From Streptomyces sp. NBC_00572 (GTDB lineage Bacteria; Actinomycetota; Actinomycetes; Streptomycetales; Streptomycetaceae), in assembly GCF_026341815.1 (NCBI RefSeq), contig NZ_JAPENX010000004.1:1-64000 (forward strand): 64,000 nucleotides of DNA, given 5' to 3'. Positions 37,702-47,200 of this stretch are shown one piece after another. Each line of letters begins with the position of its first letter. Position 1 is the first letter of the stretch. The position numbers were made by a program, and so were the translations under genes. The notes below the pieces were generated by a model, which searched no databases, had not been told where the DNA came from, and saw only the letters and a list, made by a program, of their open reading frames with translations.

Positions 37702-40700
37702 CCCGGTCCGGCACGGGCGGGAAGTGGCCCACCTCGACGAAGAAGCCGACGTACCGGGCGAAGAGCTCGGCGGTCAGCGGCGGGCAGTCGACGCCGGTCC
37801 CCGCGAGGGCCGCGAGGGTCTCGGAGGTGTCGATCGGCGGGTAGAAGCCGTCGGTGTCGGAGGTCATCATCTCGAAGGCGTGGAGCAGCGGGCGCAGGGC
37901 GTTGTCGCTGCTCGCGCCGACCTCCTCGTGCCAGCTCCGCCGGTCCCGCTCGTCCAGCGCGTACCCGTACGCCCGCAGGTTCTCCACGCACTGGGCGAGG
38001 CTGAGGGAGCTCTGGTTGAACAGGTGGAAGGTACGGCCCGCGGTGTCCCGCTGCCGGGAGAGGGTGGTGATGGCGGCGCTGACGTAGTCGACGGGCAGCA
38101 GGTGGAACCGGCCGCTTGTATCGGCGGGCACCGCCGCCGACTGCAGGATGCCCTTGAGGCTGAGCCAGACGAAGTCGCGGGTCTGGCAGGCGCCGGTCCG
38201 GGTGTCGCCGGAGATCACGTCGACGCGGTAGACGGAGACGGGCAGGCCCCGGCCGCGGGCGGTGCCGATGAGCTGCTCGGCGACCCACTTGCTCTGGAGG
38301 TAGCCGCTGGGCAGGGCCTCGGCGGGACCGGTCGGGTCGGTCACCTTGAGCGGGACACCCTCCTCCCGTACGCCGTCGAAGACGCCGACGGTGGACACGT
38401 AGTGGACGGGGACGGTGCGGTGACGGGCCGCCAGGCGCAGCACCTCCTCGGTGCCGCGGACGTTGGCGTCGCGCAGCGCCGTGTACGGGTGCAGCCAGTG
38501 GACCCGGGCGCCGTTGTGGTAGACGGCGTCCACCGTCCGCGCCAGGTCGTCGAAGTGCTCCTCCGTGAGGCCGAGCCGCTCCTCGGCCAGGTCGCCGAGG
38601 ACGGGCGAGAGCCGGCTCTCGTCGACCTCGTCCCACAGCCGGTACCACTCCATGTTGGTCCGAAGCCGCTTCATCGCCTCGTCCTGGTCGGCTCCGCGGA
38701 CCAGGCAGTGGATCGTCGCCGTCGTCGTCCGCATCAGGTCGCGCAGCAGGAACGCGCCGAGGAAGCCGGTGGCTCCGGTCAGCAGGATCGACCGCGGCTC
38801 CGCGGCCGACGTGACGACCTCGTCCGCCGGGCGGATGTCGTCGGCGAGGCGCACCTCGACCGCGTAGTCCACGGCGGGGAGCGCCGGGGCGGCGTCCGGC
38901 CCCGGCCCGCCGGCGAGCTGCCCGGAGACGAAGGCGGCGAGGGCGGCGGGGGTGGGGTGGTCGAAGACCAGCGTCGCGGGCAGCTTGGAGTCGACCAGGG
39001 CGCTCAGCCGGTTGCGGAGCTCGACCGAGGTCAGCGAGTCGAAGCCGAGTTTGGTCAGCGGCTGTCCGGGCTGGATGCCGGAGGTGTCGGCATGACCGAG
39101 GACGGCCGCGCTGAGTTCGAGCACCGCGTCCAGGACGGCCTGTTCGCGCTCGGGTCCGTCGAGCCCGGCGACCAGGTCGGCGAGCGAGGCGGTCGCGGCC
39201 GTGCCCTCGCCGGCGGCTGCCCGGCGCAGGGGGGCGGGGGCGAGCCCGGTGAGCACCGCCGGGATGCGGCCGGGCTGTTCGCGCAGGACCGCGATGTCCA
39301 GCGGGGTCGCGACGACGGCCGGGTGCCCGAGGGCGATCGCCCGGTCGAGCAGCGCGGGCCCCTGGGCCTGGGGGACGGGACGGAAGCCGCTGCGGGCGAT
39401 GCGGCCGAGGTCGGTCTCGCTGAGGTGGCCGCTCATGCCGCCGGACTGCTCCCAGAGGCCCCAGGCGACCGAGGTGGCGGGCAGGGCGCGCGCGTGCCGG
39501 TGCTGGGCGAGGGCGTCGAGGAACTGGTTGGCGGCGGCGTAGTTGGACTGACCCGGGCCGCCGACGACCGCGGCGATCGAGGAGAAGAGGACGAAGGCGG
39601 TGAGGTCCTTGTCCTGGGTGAGGCGGTGCAGGTTCCAGGCCGCGTCGACCTTGGGCCGCAGTACGGCGTGCAGCCGCTCGGGGGTGAGGGTGGTGAGGAG
39701 GCCGTCGTCCAGGATGCCGGCGGCGTGTACGACGCCGGTGAGCGGGAGGTCGGCGGGGATCGTGTCGAGGAGCTCGGCGAGCGCCGTGTGGTCGGCCGTG
39801 TCGCAGGCGGCGACGGTGACCCGGGCGCCCAGGGCGGTCAGTTCGGCCGACAGCTCCTTCGCACCGGCGGCGGCCGGGCCGCTGCGGCTGGTGAGCAGGA
39901 GGTGGCGCACCCCGTGCGCGGTGACGAGGTGGCGGGCGAAGAGGGCGCCGAGGCTGCCGGTGCCGCCGGTGATCAGGACCGTGCCGTCGGGGTTCCAGGC
40001 CGGGGCGGTGCCGGGAGCGGGTACGACGGCCCTCGCGAGCCGGGGGACGTACACCTGTCCGGCGCGCAGGGCTGCCTGGGCTTCGCCGGCGACGGCGAGG
40101 GCCGCGACCAGGCCCGTGACGTCGGTGTCCGGGTCGGCGTCGGGGTCGGCGTCCACGAGGACGATGCGGCCGGTGTGCTCGGACTGGGCCGAGCGGAGCA
40201 GGCCCCAGACGGCGGCGCCCGCCAGGTCGGTGACGTCCTCCCCGTCGGCGGTGGCGACCGCGCCCGAGGTGACCACCACGAGCCGGGTCCCCTCAAGACG
40301 CTCGTCGGCCAGCCACTCACCCACCAGGCCGAGTGCCTTCTCCGTCGTGGCGTGGACCGAACCGGGCAGCGAGCCCGCCGGTTCCGGCCGGACACGGAGG
40401 ACGACGACGGGTACCTCCCGTCCGGCGGCGACGGCCGCGACCACCTCGCCGGGGCTGGTGAAGTCGCCCTCGTCGCCGAGCGTGGCCGGACGGGTCTCCC
40501 CGGCCGGCCGCACGCCCAGCGGCGTCCAGCCCATGTGGAACAGCGCGTCGTCGTGCCGGCCGGCGGCCGTCGCGAACGCGCCGTCGTCGACACCGCGCAC
40601 CGCAGTCTCGGCGACGACGGCGACGGGCTGCCCCGACGGGTCGGCGAGTTCGACGCGCGCGCCGCCACCGGCCCCGGGGGCGATACGGACCCGGAGCGCG

Positions 40701-43700
40701 GTGGCGCCGGTCGCGTGCAGCCGTACGCCGCGCCAGTGCCCGGCGAGCGGAGCACCCTCCGGTACGGCGGGCAGGAGGGGCCGTACCGCCGCGTCGAGGA
40801 GCGCGGGGTGCAGGGTGAAGTCCTCGGCGCCGGTCGCCTGCTCGGGCAGCGCGACCTCGGCGAAGAGCTCGTCGCCACGGCGCCAGGCGGCGGTGAGGCC
40901 CTGGAACGCCGGGCCGTACGCGAGGCCCGCGTCGGCGAGACCGGCGTACAGCTCTTCGAGGGCGGTCTCCTCGGCGTCGGCGGGCGGCCACTCGACCGGC
41001 TCGAACCCGGGGCCCTGGGCGGTGACGCTCAACGTGCCGTGGGCGTGCGCGGTCCACGCCGCGTCGGGGTCGTCGGGGCGGCCGTGCACGGTGACCGGGC
41101 GGCGGCCGGTGGCGTCGGGGGCGCCCACGGCGACCTGGAGCTGGTGGGTGCCGCCCTTGCCGAGGACGAGCGGGGTGTCCAGGACGAGTTCGTCGAGGGT
41201 GGTCGCCCCCGACTCGTCCCCGGCCCGGACGACGAGCTCCACGAGCGCGGCGGGCGGCAGCACCACGGAACCGGAGACGGTGTGGTCGGCGAGCCAGGGA
41301 TGGGTGCGGGGAGAGAAGGTGCTGGTGAACACGGTCCGGTCGGCGCCCGCGAGGACGACGGCGGCGCCGAGCAGCGGGTGGCCGGTCGACCGCATGCCGA
41401 GCCCGGCGGCGTCGGGGGCGACGGCCGCCGACTCCACCCAGTAGCGCTGGTGCTGGAAGGCGTACGTGGGCAGGGGGACCCGGCGGGCACCGGTGCCGGC
41501 GAAGAACCCCGCCCAGTCGACGGGGACGCCGTGCTGGTGGAGTCGGCCGAGCGCGCCGACGGCCGTGTCGGCCTCGGGCCGGTCGCGGCGCAGCAGGGCG
41601 ACGGCGGAGGGGACGAGCTCGGCCGCGAGGGCGGACAGGACGCCGTCGGGGCCGAGTTCCAGGGTGGCGGTGACGCCCTGGGAGACCATCGTCTCGACGG
41701 CGTCGGCGAAGCGGACCGTGCCGCGGACCTGGTCGGCCCAGTACTCGGCGGTTCGGAGCTCCTTGCCCGTCGCGACCTTGCCGGTGACCGTGGAGACCAC
41801 GGCGATACGAGGAGCCTCGTACGTCAGCCGGGACGCGACGGCCTTGAACTCGTCGAGCATCGGGTCCATGAGCGGTGAGTGGAAGGCGTGGCTCACCGTC
41901 AGGCGGCGTGTTCGCCCGCCCAGCTCCTCGACCTTGCGGCCGACTTCGAGGACGGCAGTCTCCTCGCCGGAGACGACGACCGAGCGGGGGCCGTTGACCG
42001 CCGCGATGGCAACCCGGCCCTCCAGGAGGGCGACGACCTCGGCTTCCGTCGCCTCGACAGCGACCATCGCACCGCCACGCGGGAGCGCCTGCATCAAACC
42101 GGACCGGGCCACCACCAGACGAACCGCGTCCCCAAGCGAGAACACCCCCGCCACATGCGCGGCCGCGATCTCACCGATCGAATGCCCCGCCACGAAGTCC
42201 GGACGCACACCCCACGACTCCACCAGACGGAACAACGCGACCTCGACCGCGAACAACGCCGGCTGCGTCCAGCCCGTCTCGTCAAGCCCCTCGCCCGAGA
42301 CGATCACCTCACGCAGAGAACCGTCCAGCGCCGCGTCGAAGAGACCGCAGACCTCGTCGAAGGCCGCCGCGAACACGGGGAAGGAGGCGTACAGCTCCTG
42401 CGCCATCCCCGCCCGCTGGGCGCCCTGGCCCGTGAACAGGAAGCCCGTACGGCCCCCGGCCCGCTCGCCGTGCACCAGGCCCGGAGCCGTCCCGCCCTCG
42501 GCCAGCGCCCGCACCCCGGCGAGGAGTTCACCACGGTCCCGGCCCGTCACCACCGCACGGTGGTCCAGGGACGCCCGCCCCGTCGCCAGGGAGAAACCGA
42601 GGTCCAGGGGAGAGTGGGTGGCTTCGGCCGAGACGTGGTCGTGGAAGCGGCGGGCCTGCTCGCGCAGGGCGTCCGGCGTCCGGCCCGACAGCAGCCAGGG
42701 CACCACGGGCAGTTCGGCCGTCTCGGCCTGCGCGGGTTCCTCCACGGGCGGCTGCTCGATGATCACGTGCGCGTTCGTGCCGCTGACGCCGAAGGCGGAG
42801 ACGGCGGCCCTGCGGGCGCGATCGGTGGCCGGCCAGTCCCGGGCCTCGGTGAGCAGCTCGACGGCGCCGGAGTCCCAGTCCGCCATCGGCGTGGGGCTCT
42901 CCACGTGCAGGGTGCGGGGCAGCACTCCGTGTTCCATGGCCTGGATCATCTTGATGACGCCGCCGACACCGGCGGCGGCGACGGTGTGCCCGATGTTCGA
43001 CTTGAGGGAGCCGAGGTAGAGCGGGCGGCCCTCCGGGCGGCCCTGGCCGTAGGTGGCGAGCAGGGCCTGGGCTTCGATCGGGTCGCCGAGCCGGGTCCCG
43101 GTGCCGTGCGCCTCGACGACGTCGACGTCGGCGGTGGTCAGGCCCGCGTCCGTCAGGGCCTGGCGGATGACCCGCTCCTGCGAGGGGCCGTTCGGGGCGG
43201 TCAGACCGTTGGAGGCGCCGTCCTGGTTGACGGCCGAGCCCCGGATGACGGCCAGGACCTGGTGGCCGTGGCGGCGGGCGTCGGACAGCTTCTCCACGAG
43301 GAGCATGCCGACGCCCTCCGACCACGAGGTGCCGTCCGCGTCGGCGGAGAAGGACTTGATGCGGCCGTCGGGCGCCAGGCCGCTCTGCCGGGAGAAGTCG
43401 ACGAATCCGCCCGGGGTCGCGGTCACCGTGACGCCGCCGGCCAGGGCCAGGTCGGACTCGCCGGAGCGCAGCGACTGGATCGCGAGGTGGAGGGCGACGA
43501 GCGAGGAGGAGCAGGCGGTGTCGACGGAGAGGGCGGGGCCTTCGAGACCGAGGCTGTAGGCGACCCGGCCGGAGGCGACGCTGCTGAGCTTGCTCGTCAG
43601 CAGATAGCCCTCGAACTCCTCGGGTCCGTCCAGGCCGAGGTAGCTCTGCTCGATGATGCCCGCGAAGACGCCCGTACGGCTTCCGCGCAGGGTGTCGGGG

Positions 43701-44131
43701 TCGATGCCCGCCTGCTCGAACGCCTCCCACGAGGTCTCCAGGAGGAGGCGCTGCTGCGGGTCCATGGCGAGGGCCTCGCGGGGCGAGATCCCGAAGAACC
43801 CGGCGTCGAACAGGGCGGCGTCGTGCAGGAAGCCGGCCTTGCGGGTGTAGGAGGTGCCGGCGCGGCCCGGGTCGGGGTCGTAGAGGCGCTCCAGGTCCCA
43901 GCCGCGGTCGGTGGGGAAGTCGGTGATGGCGTCGGTGCCGGAGTCGACAAGTCGCCACAGGTCGTCGGGGGAGGCCACTCCGCCGGGGAAGCGGCAGGCC
44001 ATGCCGACGACGGCGATCGGCTCGGAGTCGGCCGCCTCCAGCGCGGCGATCTTGCGATGCGCCTTCTGCAGGTCGACCGTGACCCGCTTCAGGTACTCGA
44101 CCAGCTTCTCTTCGTTCGACGGGTTGGACAT
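37685..44131 (-). CDS. Type I PKS, extension module 4 with terminal thioester reductase
   Basis: The product is 2148 residues. An N-terminal docking coil (EEKLVEYLKRVTVDLQKAHRK) leads to KS (36-460, C207, VEAHGTGT, NIGHTVAAAG), AT (555-850, GHSIG S651, HAFH at 748: malonyl type), DH (905-1180, H950 in HTVSGSVVLP, D1113), KR (1385-1570, GGTGSLG, LDD, YAAAN) and ACP (S1699). The reductase (1780-2148) has GATGFLG and YLQSK. The DH second-motif His/Gln is Arg1117. No thioesterase is present, so the chain is released by NAD(P)H reduction as an aldehyde or alcohol. ATG 44131 is chosen over upstream codons. It is the last PKS gene in the run. Confidence 0.95.
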   Translation of the reverse strand: MSNPSNEEKLVEYLKRVTVDLQKAHRKIAALEAADSEPIAVVGMACRFPGGVASPDDLWRLVDSGTDAITDFPTDRGWDLERLYDPDPGRAGTSYTRKAGFLHDAALFDAGFFGISPREALAMDPQQRLLLETSWEAFEQAGIDPDTLRGSRTGVFAGIIEQSYLGLDGPEEFEGYLLTSKLSSVASGRVAYSLGLEGPALSVDTACSSSLVALHLAIQSLRSGESDLALAGGVTVTATPGGFVDFSRQSGLAPDGRIKSFSADADGTSWSEGVGMLLVEKLSDARRHGHQVLAVIRGSAVNQDGASNGLTAPNGPSQERVIRQALTDAGLTTADVDVVEAHGTGTRLGDPIEAQALLATYGQGRPEGRPLYLGSLKSNIGHTVAAAGVGGVIKMIQAMEHGVLPRTLHVESPTPMADWDSGAVELLTEARDWPATDRARRAAVSAFGVSGTNAHVIIEQPPVEEPAQAETAELPVVPWLLSGRTPDALREQARRFHDHVSAEATHSPLDLGFSLATGRASLDHRAVVTGRDRGELLAGVRALAEGGTAPGLVHGERAGGRTGFLFTGQGAQRAGMAQELYASFPVFAAAFDEVCGLFDAALDGSLREVIVSGEGLDETGWTQPALFAVEVALFRLVESWGVRPDFVAGHSIGEIAAAHVAGVFSLGDAVRLVVARSGLMQALPRGGAMVAVEATEAEVVALLEGRVAIAAVNGPRSVVVSGEETAVLEVGRKVEELGGRTRRLTVSHAFHSPLMDPMLDEFKAVASRLTYEAPRIAVVSTVTGKVATGKELRTAEYWADQVRGTVRFADAVETMVSQGVTATLELGPDGVLSALAAELVPSAVALLRRDRPEADTAVGALGRLHQHGVPVDWAGFFAGTGARRVPLPTYAFQHQRYWVESAAVAPDAAGLGMRSTGHPLLGAAVVLAGADRTVFTSTFSPRTHPWLADHTVSGSVVLPPAALVELVVRAGDESGATTLDELVLDTPLVLGKGGTHQLQVAVGAPDATGRRPVTVHGRPDDPDAAWTAHAHGTLSVTAQGPGFEPVEWPPADAEETALEELYAGLADAGLAYGPAFQGLTAAWRRGDELFAEVALPEQATGAEDFTLHPALLDAAVRPLLPAVPEGAPLAGHWRGVRLHATGATALRVRIAPGAGGGARVELADPSGQPVAVVAETAVRGVDDGAFATAAGRHDDALFHMGWTPLGVRPAGETRPATLGDEGDFTSPGEVVAAVAAGREVPVVVLRVRPEPAGSLPGSVHATTEKALGLVGEWLADERLEGTRLVVVTSGAVATADGEDVTDLAGAAVWGLLRSAQSEHTGRIVLVDADPDADPDTDVTGLVAALAVAGEAQAALRAGQVYVPRLARAVVPAPGTAPAWNPDGTVLITGGTGSLGALFARHLVTAHGVRHLLLTSRSGPAAAGAKELSAELTALGARVTVAACDTADHTALAELLDTIPADLPLTGVVHAAGILDDGLLTTLTPERLHAVLRPKVDAAWNLHRLTQDKDLTAFVLFSSIAAVVGGPGQSNYAAANQFLDALAQHRHARALPATSVAWGLWEQSGGMSGHLSETDLGRIARSGFRPVPQAQGPALLDRAIALGHPAVVATPLDIAVLREQPGRIPAVLTGLAPAPLRRAAAGEGTAATASLADLVAGLDGPEREQAVLDAVLELSAAVLGHADTSGIQPGQPLTKLGFDSLTSVELRNRLSALVDSKLPATLVFDHPTPAALAAFVSGQLAGGPGPDAAPALPAVDYAVEVRLADDIRPADEVVTSAAEPRSILLTGATGFLGAFLLRDLMRTTTATIHCLVRGADQDEAMKRLRTNMEWYRLWDEVDESRLSPVLGDLAEERLGLTEEHFDDLARTVDAVYHNGARVHWLHPYTALRDANVRGTEEVLRLAARHRTVPVHYVSTVGVFDGVREEGVPLKVTDPTGPAEALPSGYLQSKWVAEQLIGTARGRGLPVSVYRVDVISGDTRTGACQTRDFVWLSLKGILQSAAVPADTSGRFHLLPVDYVSAAITTLSRQRDTAGRTFHLFNQSSLSLAQCVENLRAYGYALDERDRRSWHEEVGASSDNALRPLLHAFEMMTSDTDGFYPPIDTSETLAALAGTGVDCPPLTAELFARYVGFFVEVGHFPPVPDRESARV

Positions 44132-44248
44132 CGGGTTCGTGCTCTCCTCGGGCGAAGGCTGAGTGGCAGGGGGCCGGTCCGGCGGAAGGGGGCCGCCGGA
44201 CCGGCTCTGGGATCCGTCCGCCGCCAGGGGGCCGACGGCGGAAGGCAC

Positions 44249-47200
44249 CTAGGGGGTGGAGCTGCCGAGTTCGTTGTCGATGAAGCTGAGAAGCTCGTCG
44301 ACGGAGGCCGACTCGATGGCATCGGAATCGTCGGCCGCGTCGGACGGGTCGTACGCGCCGGGCACCGCGGCCGGACCGTCGGCCCCCTCGACCCGGGACA
44401 GCAGGGCACGGAGGCGGGCGGAGACGGCGGACCGGTCCTGGTCGCCCTGGGACACGGCGGCCAGCTTCCTTTCCACCTCGTCCAGTTCGTCGAGGAGCGC
44501 CTGGCGGGCGTCGGGTGCCTGGGGGGTGAGGCGGTCCCGCAGGAACGCGACGAGGGCCGCCGGGGTGGGGTGGTCGAACACGAGGGTGGCGGGAAGCTTG
44601 ACGCCGGTGGCGGTGCCGATCCGATTGCGCAGGTCGACCGCGGTGAGCGAGTCGAAGCCGAGGTCCTGGAAGGCGCGTTCCGGGGCGATGGACTCGGCGT
44701 CGGTACGGCCGAGGACCGCGGCGACGTCGGTACGCACGAGGGTGAGGAGGAACTGTTCCTGCTCCACCTCGCTCAGCTCGCCCAGTCGTGCGGCAAGACC
44801 GGCCGCCGGGTCGGCGGCGTGGTCGGCGGACCCGGACCGGGCGACGCGGCGGCCCGGCAGGGCCGCGAGCTCGCTCAGGAGGGCGGGGATCCGGGCCTGG
44901 GCCCGTACGGCGGTCACGCCCACCGGGGTCGCGACGAGCGCGGCCCGGCCGTCGGCGGTGGCCCGGTCGAACAGGGAGAGGCCTTCGACGCGGGCGATCG
45001 GCCGGAAGCCGTCGCGGGCGAAGCGGTTGAGGTCGCTCTCGGCCAGGTGGGCGTTGATGCCGCCGAGCTGCCACAGGCCCCAGGCGATGGAGGTCGCCGG
45101 CAGGCCCTGGGCGCGCCGGTGGGCGGCGAGGGCGTCCAGGAAGGCGTTGGCCGCCGCGTAGTTGGCCTGGCCGGGGCCGCCGAGGACGCCCACCGTGGAG
45201 GAGAACGTCACGAACGCCTCCAGTTCCAGGTGCCGGGTCAGCTCGTGCAGGTGCCAGGCCGCGTCCGCCTTCGGCCGCAGCACGTCGGCGAGCCGGTCGT
45301 CGGTGAGCGCGGGGAGCAGTCCGTTGTCGAGTACGCCTGCGGTGTGCACGACCGCGGTCAGCGGGTGCTCCTCCGGGATGCTCGCGAGCACCCGGGCGAG
45401 CGCGTCGCGATCGGCGGCGTCGCAGGCGGCGACGGTGACGTGGGCGCCGATGCCCCGCAGGTCGTCCAGGAGCCCTGCCGCGCCGTCGGCCTGTTCGCCG
45501 GTACGGGAGAGCAGCAGGAGACGGGTGGCGCCGTGCTCGGCGACGAGGTGGCGGGCGAACTCGGCGCCGAGGGTGCCGGTGCCGCCGGTGACGAGGACGG
45601 TGCCGTGCTTCCAGACGGGGGGCCGGCCGGCGGGCTTGTCGGTGACGGGGACTCGTCGCAGGCGGGGCAGGAGCGTCTTGCCGTCGCGCAGGGCGGCTTG
45701 GGGTTCACCGGCGGCGAGGAGGGAGAGCGTCACCTCGGTGTCGGCGTTCGTGCCCGTACCGCCGTCGGTGTCCGTGTCCGTGTCCGTGTCCGTGTCGATG
45801 AGGACGATGCGGTCGGGGGCTTCCGACTGGGCCGAGCGGAGCAGGCCCCAGACGGCGGCGCCCGCCAGGTCGGTGACGTCCTCCCCGTCGGCGGTGGCGA
45901 CCGCGCCCGAGGTGACCACCACGAGCCGGGTCCCCTCAAGACGCTCGTCGGCCAGCCACTCACGTACCAGCGCGAGGGTCTTCCGCGTGGCCGTGTGCGT
46001 GGCGGCGGCCTGGTCGGCGCCGGGATCCGCGGGGGTCCAGGGCAACAGGACGGCGTCGACGCGCGTGCCGGCGGCGACGGCCGCGGCCACCTCGGCGGGG
46101 TGCGCGTACCGGTTCTCGCCGGTGCCGTTCTGCCCGCCGGTGCCGTCCGGGTCCAGGACGGCCCACGCGAGCGGTTCGGCCGGCTCCGGCAGGGCGGTGG
46201 GCGTCCAGTCGACGTGGAAGAGCGATTCGCGTCCCGTGCTGTCGCCGCCCACGGCGGCCCTGAACTGCTCGTTGGGTATGTCGCGGAAGACGATGGACTC
46301 CACCGAGACGACCAGGTCGCCGGCCGCGTCGGCCAGCTGGAGCGAGAAGGCGCCCTCGTCGATCTCCGTGACCCGCGCCTTGACGGCGGTCGCCCCGGTG
46401 GCGTGGAGCCGTACCCCGTACCAGTCGGCGGGGACCGGGACCGTACCGGCGGCCGGGTCCTCGGGGCGGACGGGCAGGGCCGCCTGCAGCAGGACCGGGT
46501 GCAGCCCGTACCGTCCGGCGTCGGTCCGGAGGCCGTCGGGGAGCTGGATCTCGGTGGTCCGGCCCGTCGCGTCGTCGTCCCAGGCGAGGGAGGCGGCGAC
46601 CTCGGGCTCCTCCGTGAGGTACCAGCCCTCGGCGTGCATGGTCCACGGCGCGTCGAAGTCGTCGGGGCGGGAGTACAGGCACAAGCAGTGCCGTCCGGTG
46701 TCGTCCGGAGTGCCTGCCCTGACCTGGAGCTGGATGTTTCCCTCTTCCGGGAGCACCAGCGGCACCTGGAGGTTGAGCTCGTCGAGCGCCGGGTGGCCGA
46801 TCAGGTCGCCCGCGTGGATGGCGAGTTCGACGAGCGCCGACGCCGGGAGGACGGGCGAGCCGAGGACGACGTGGTCGGCGAGCCACGGGTGGCTTTCCAG
46901 GGAGAGGCGGCTGGTGAACAGGATCTGGTTGAAGCCGGCCACCGTGATGGGCGAGCCGAGGACCGGGTGGCCGGTGGTGGGGGCGCCGTGGCCGTGGGTC
47001 TCGGGGGCGGGGCGGGATTCGAGCCAGTAGCGGCGGCGCTGGAAGGCGTACGTGGGCAGCGGCACCTGGCGGGCGCCGGTTCCCTCGTACAGCGTTCGCC
47101 AGTCGACCGTGACGCCCCGGGTGAAGAGCGTTCCCACGGCCGACAGCAGCGTCACGGCCTCGTCGCGGCCCCGGCGGAGCGCCGGAACGGCACCCTCGGC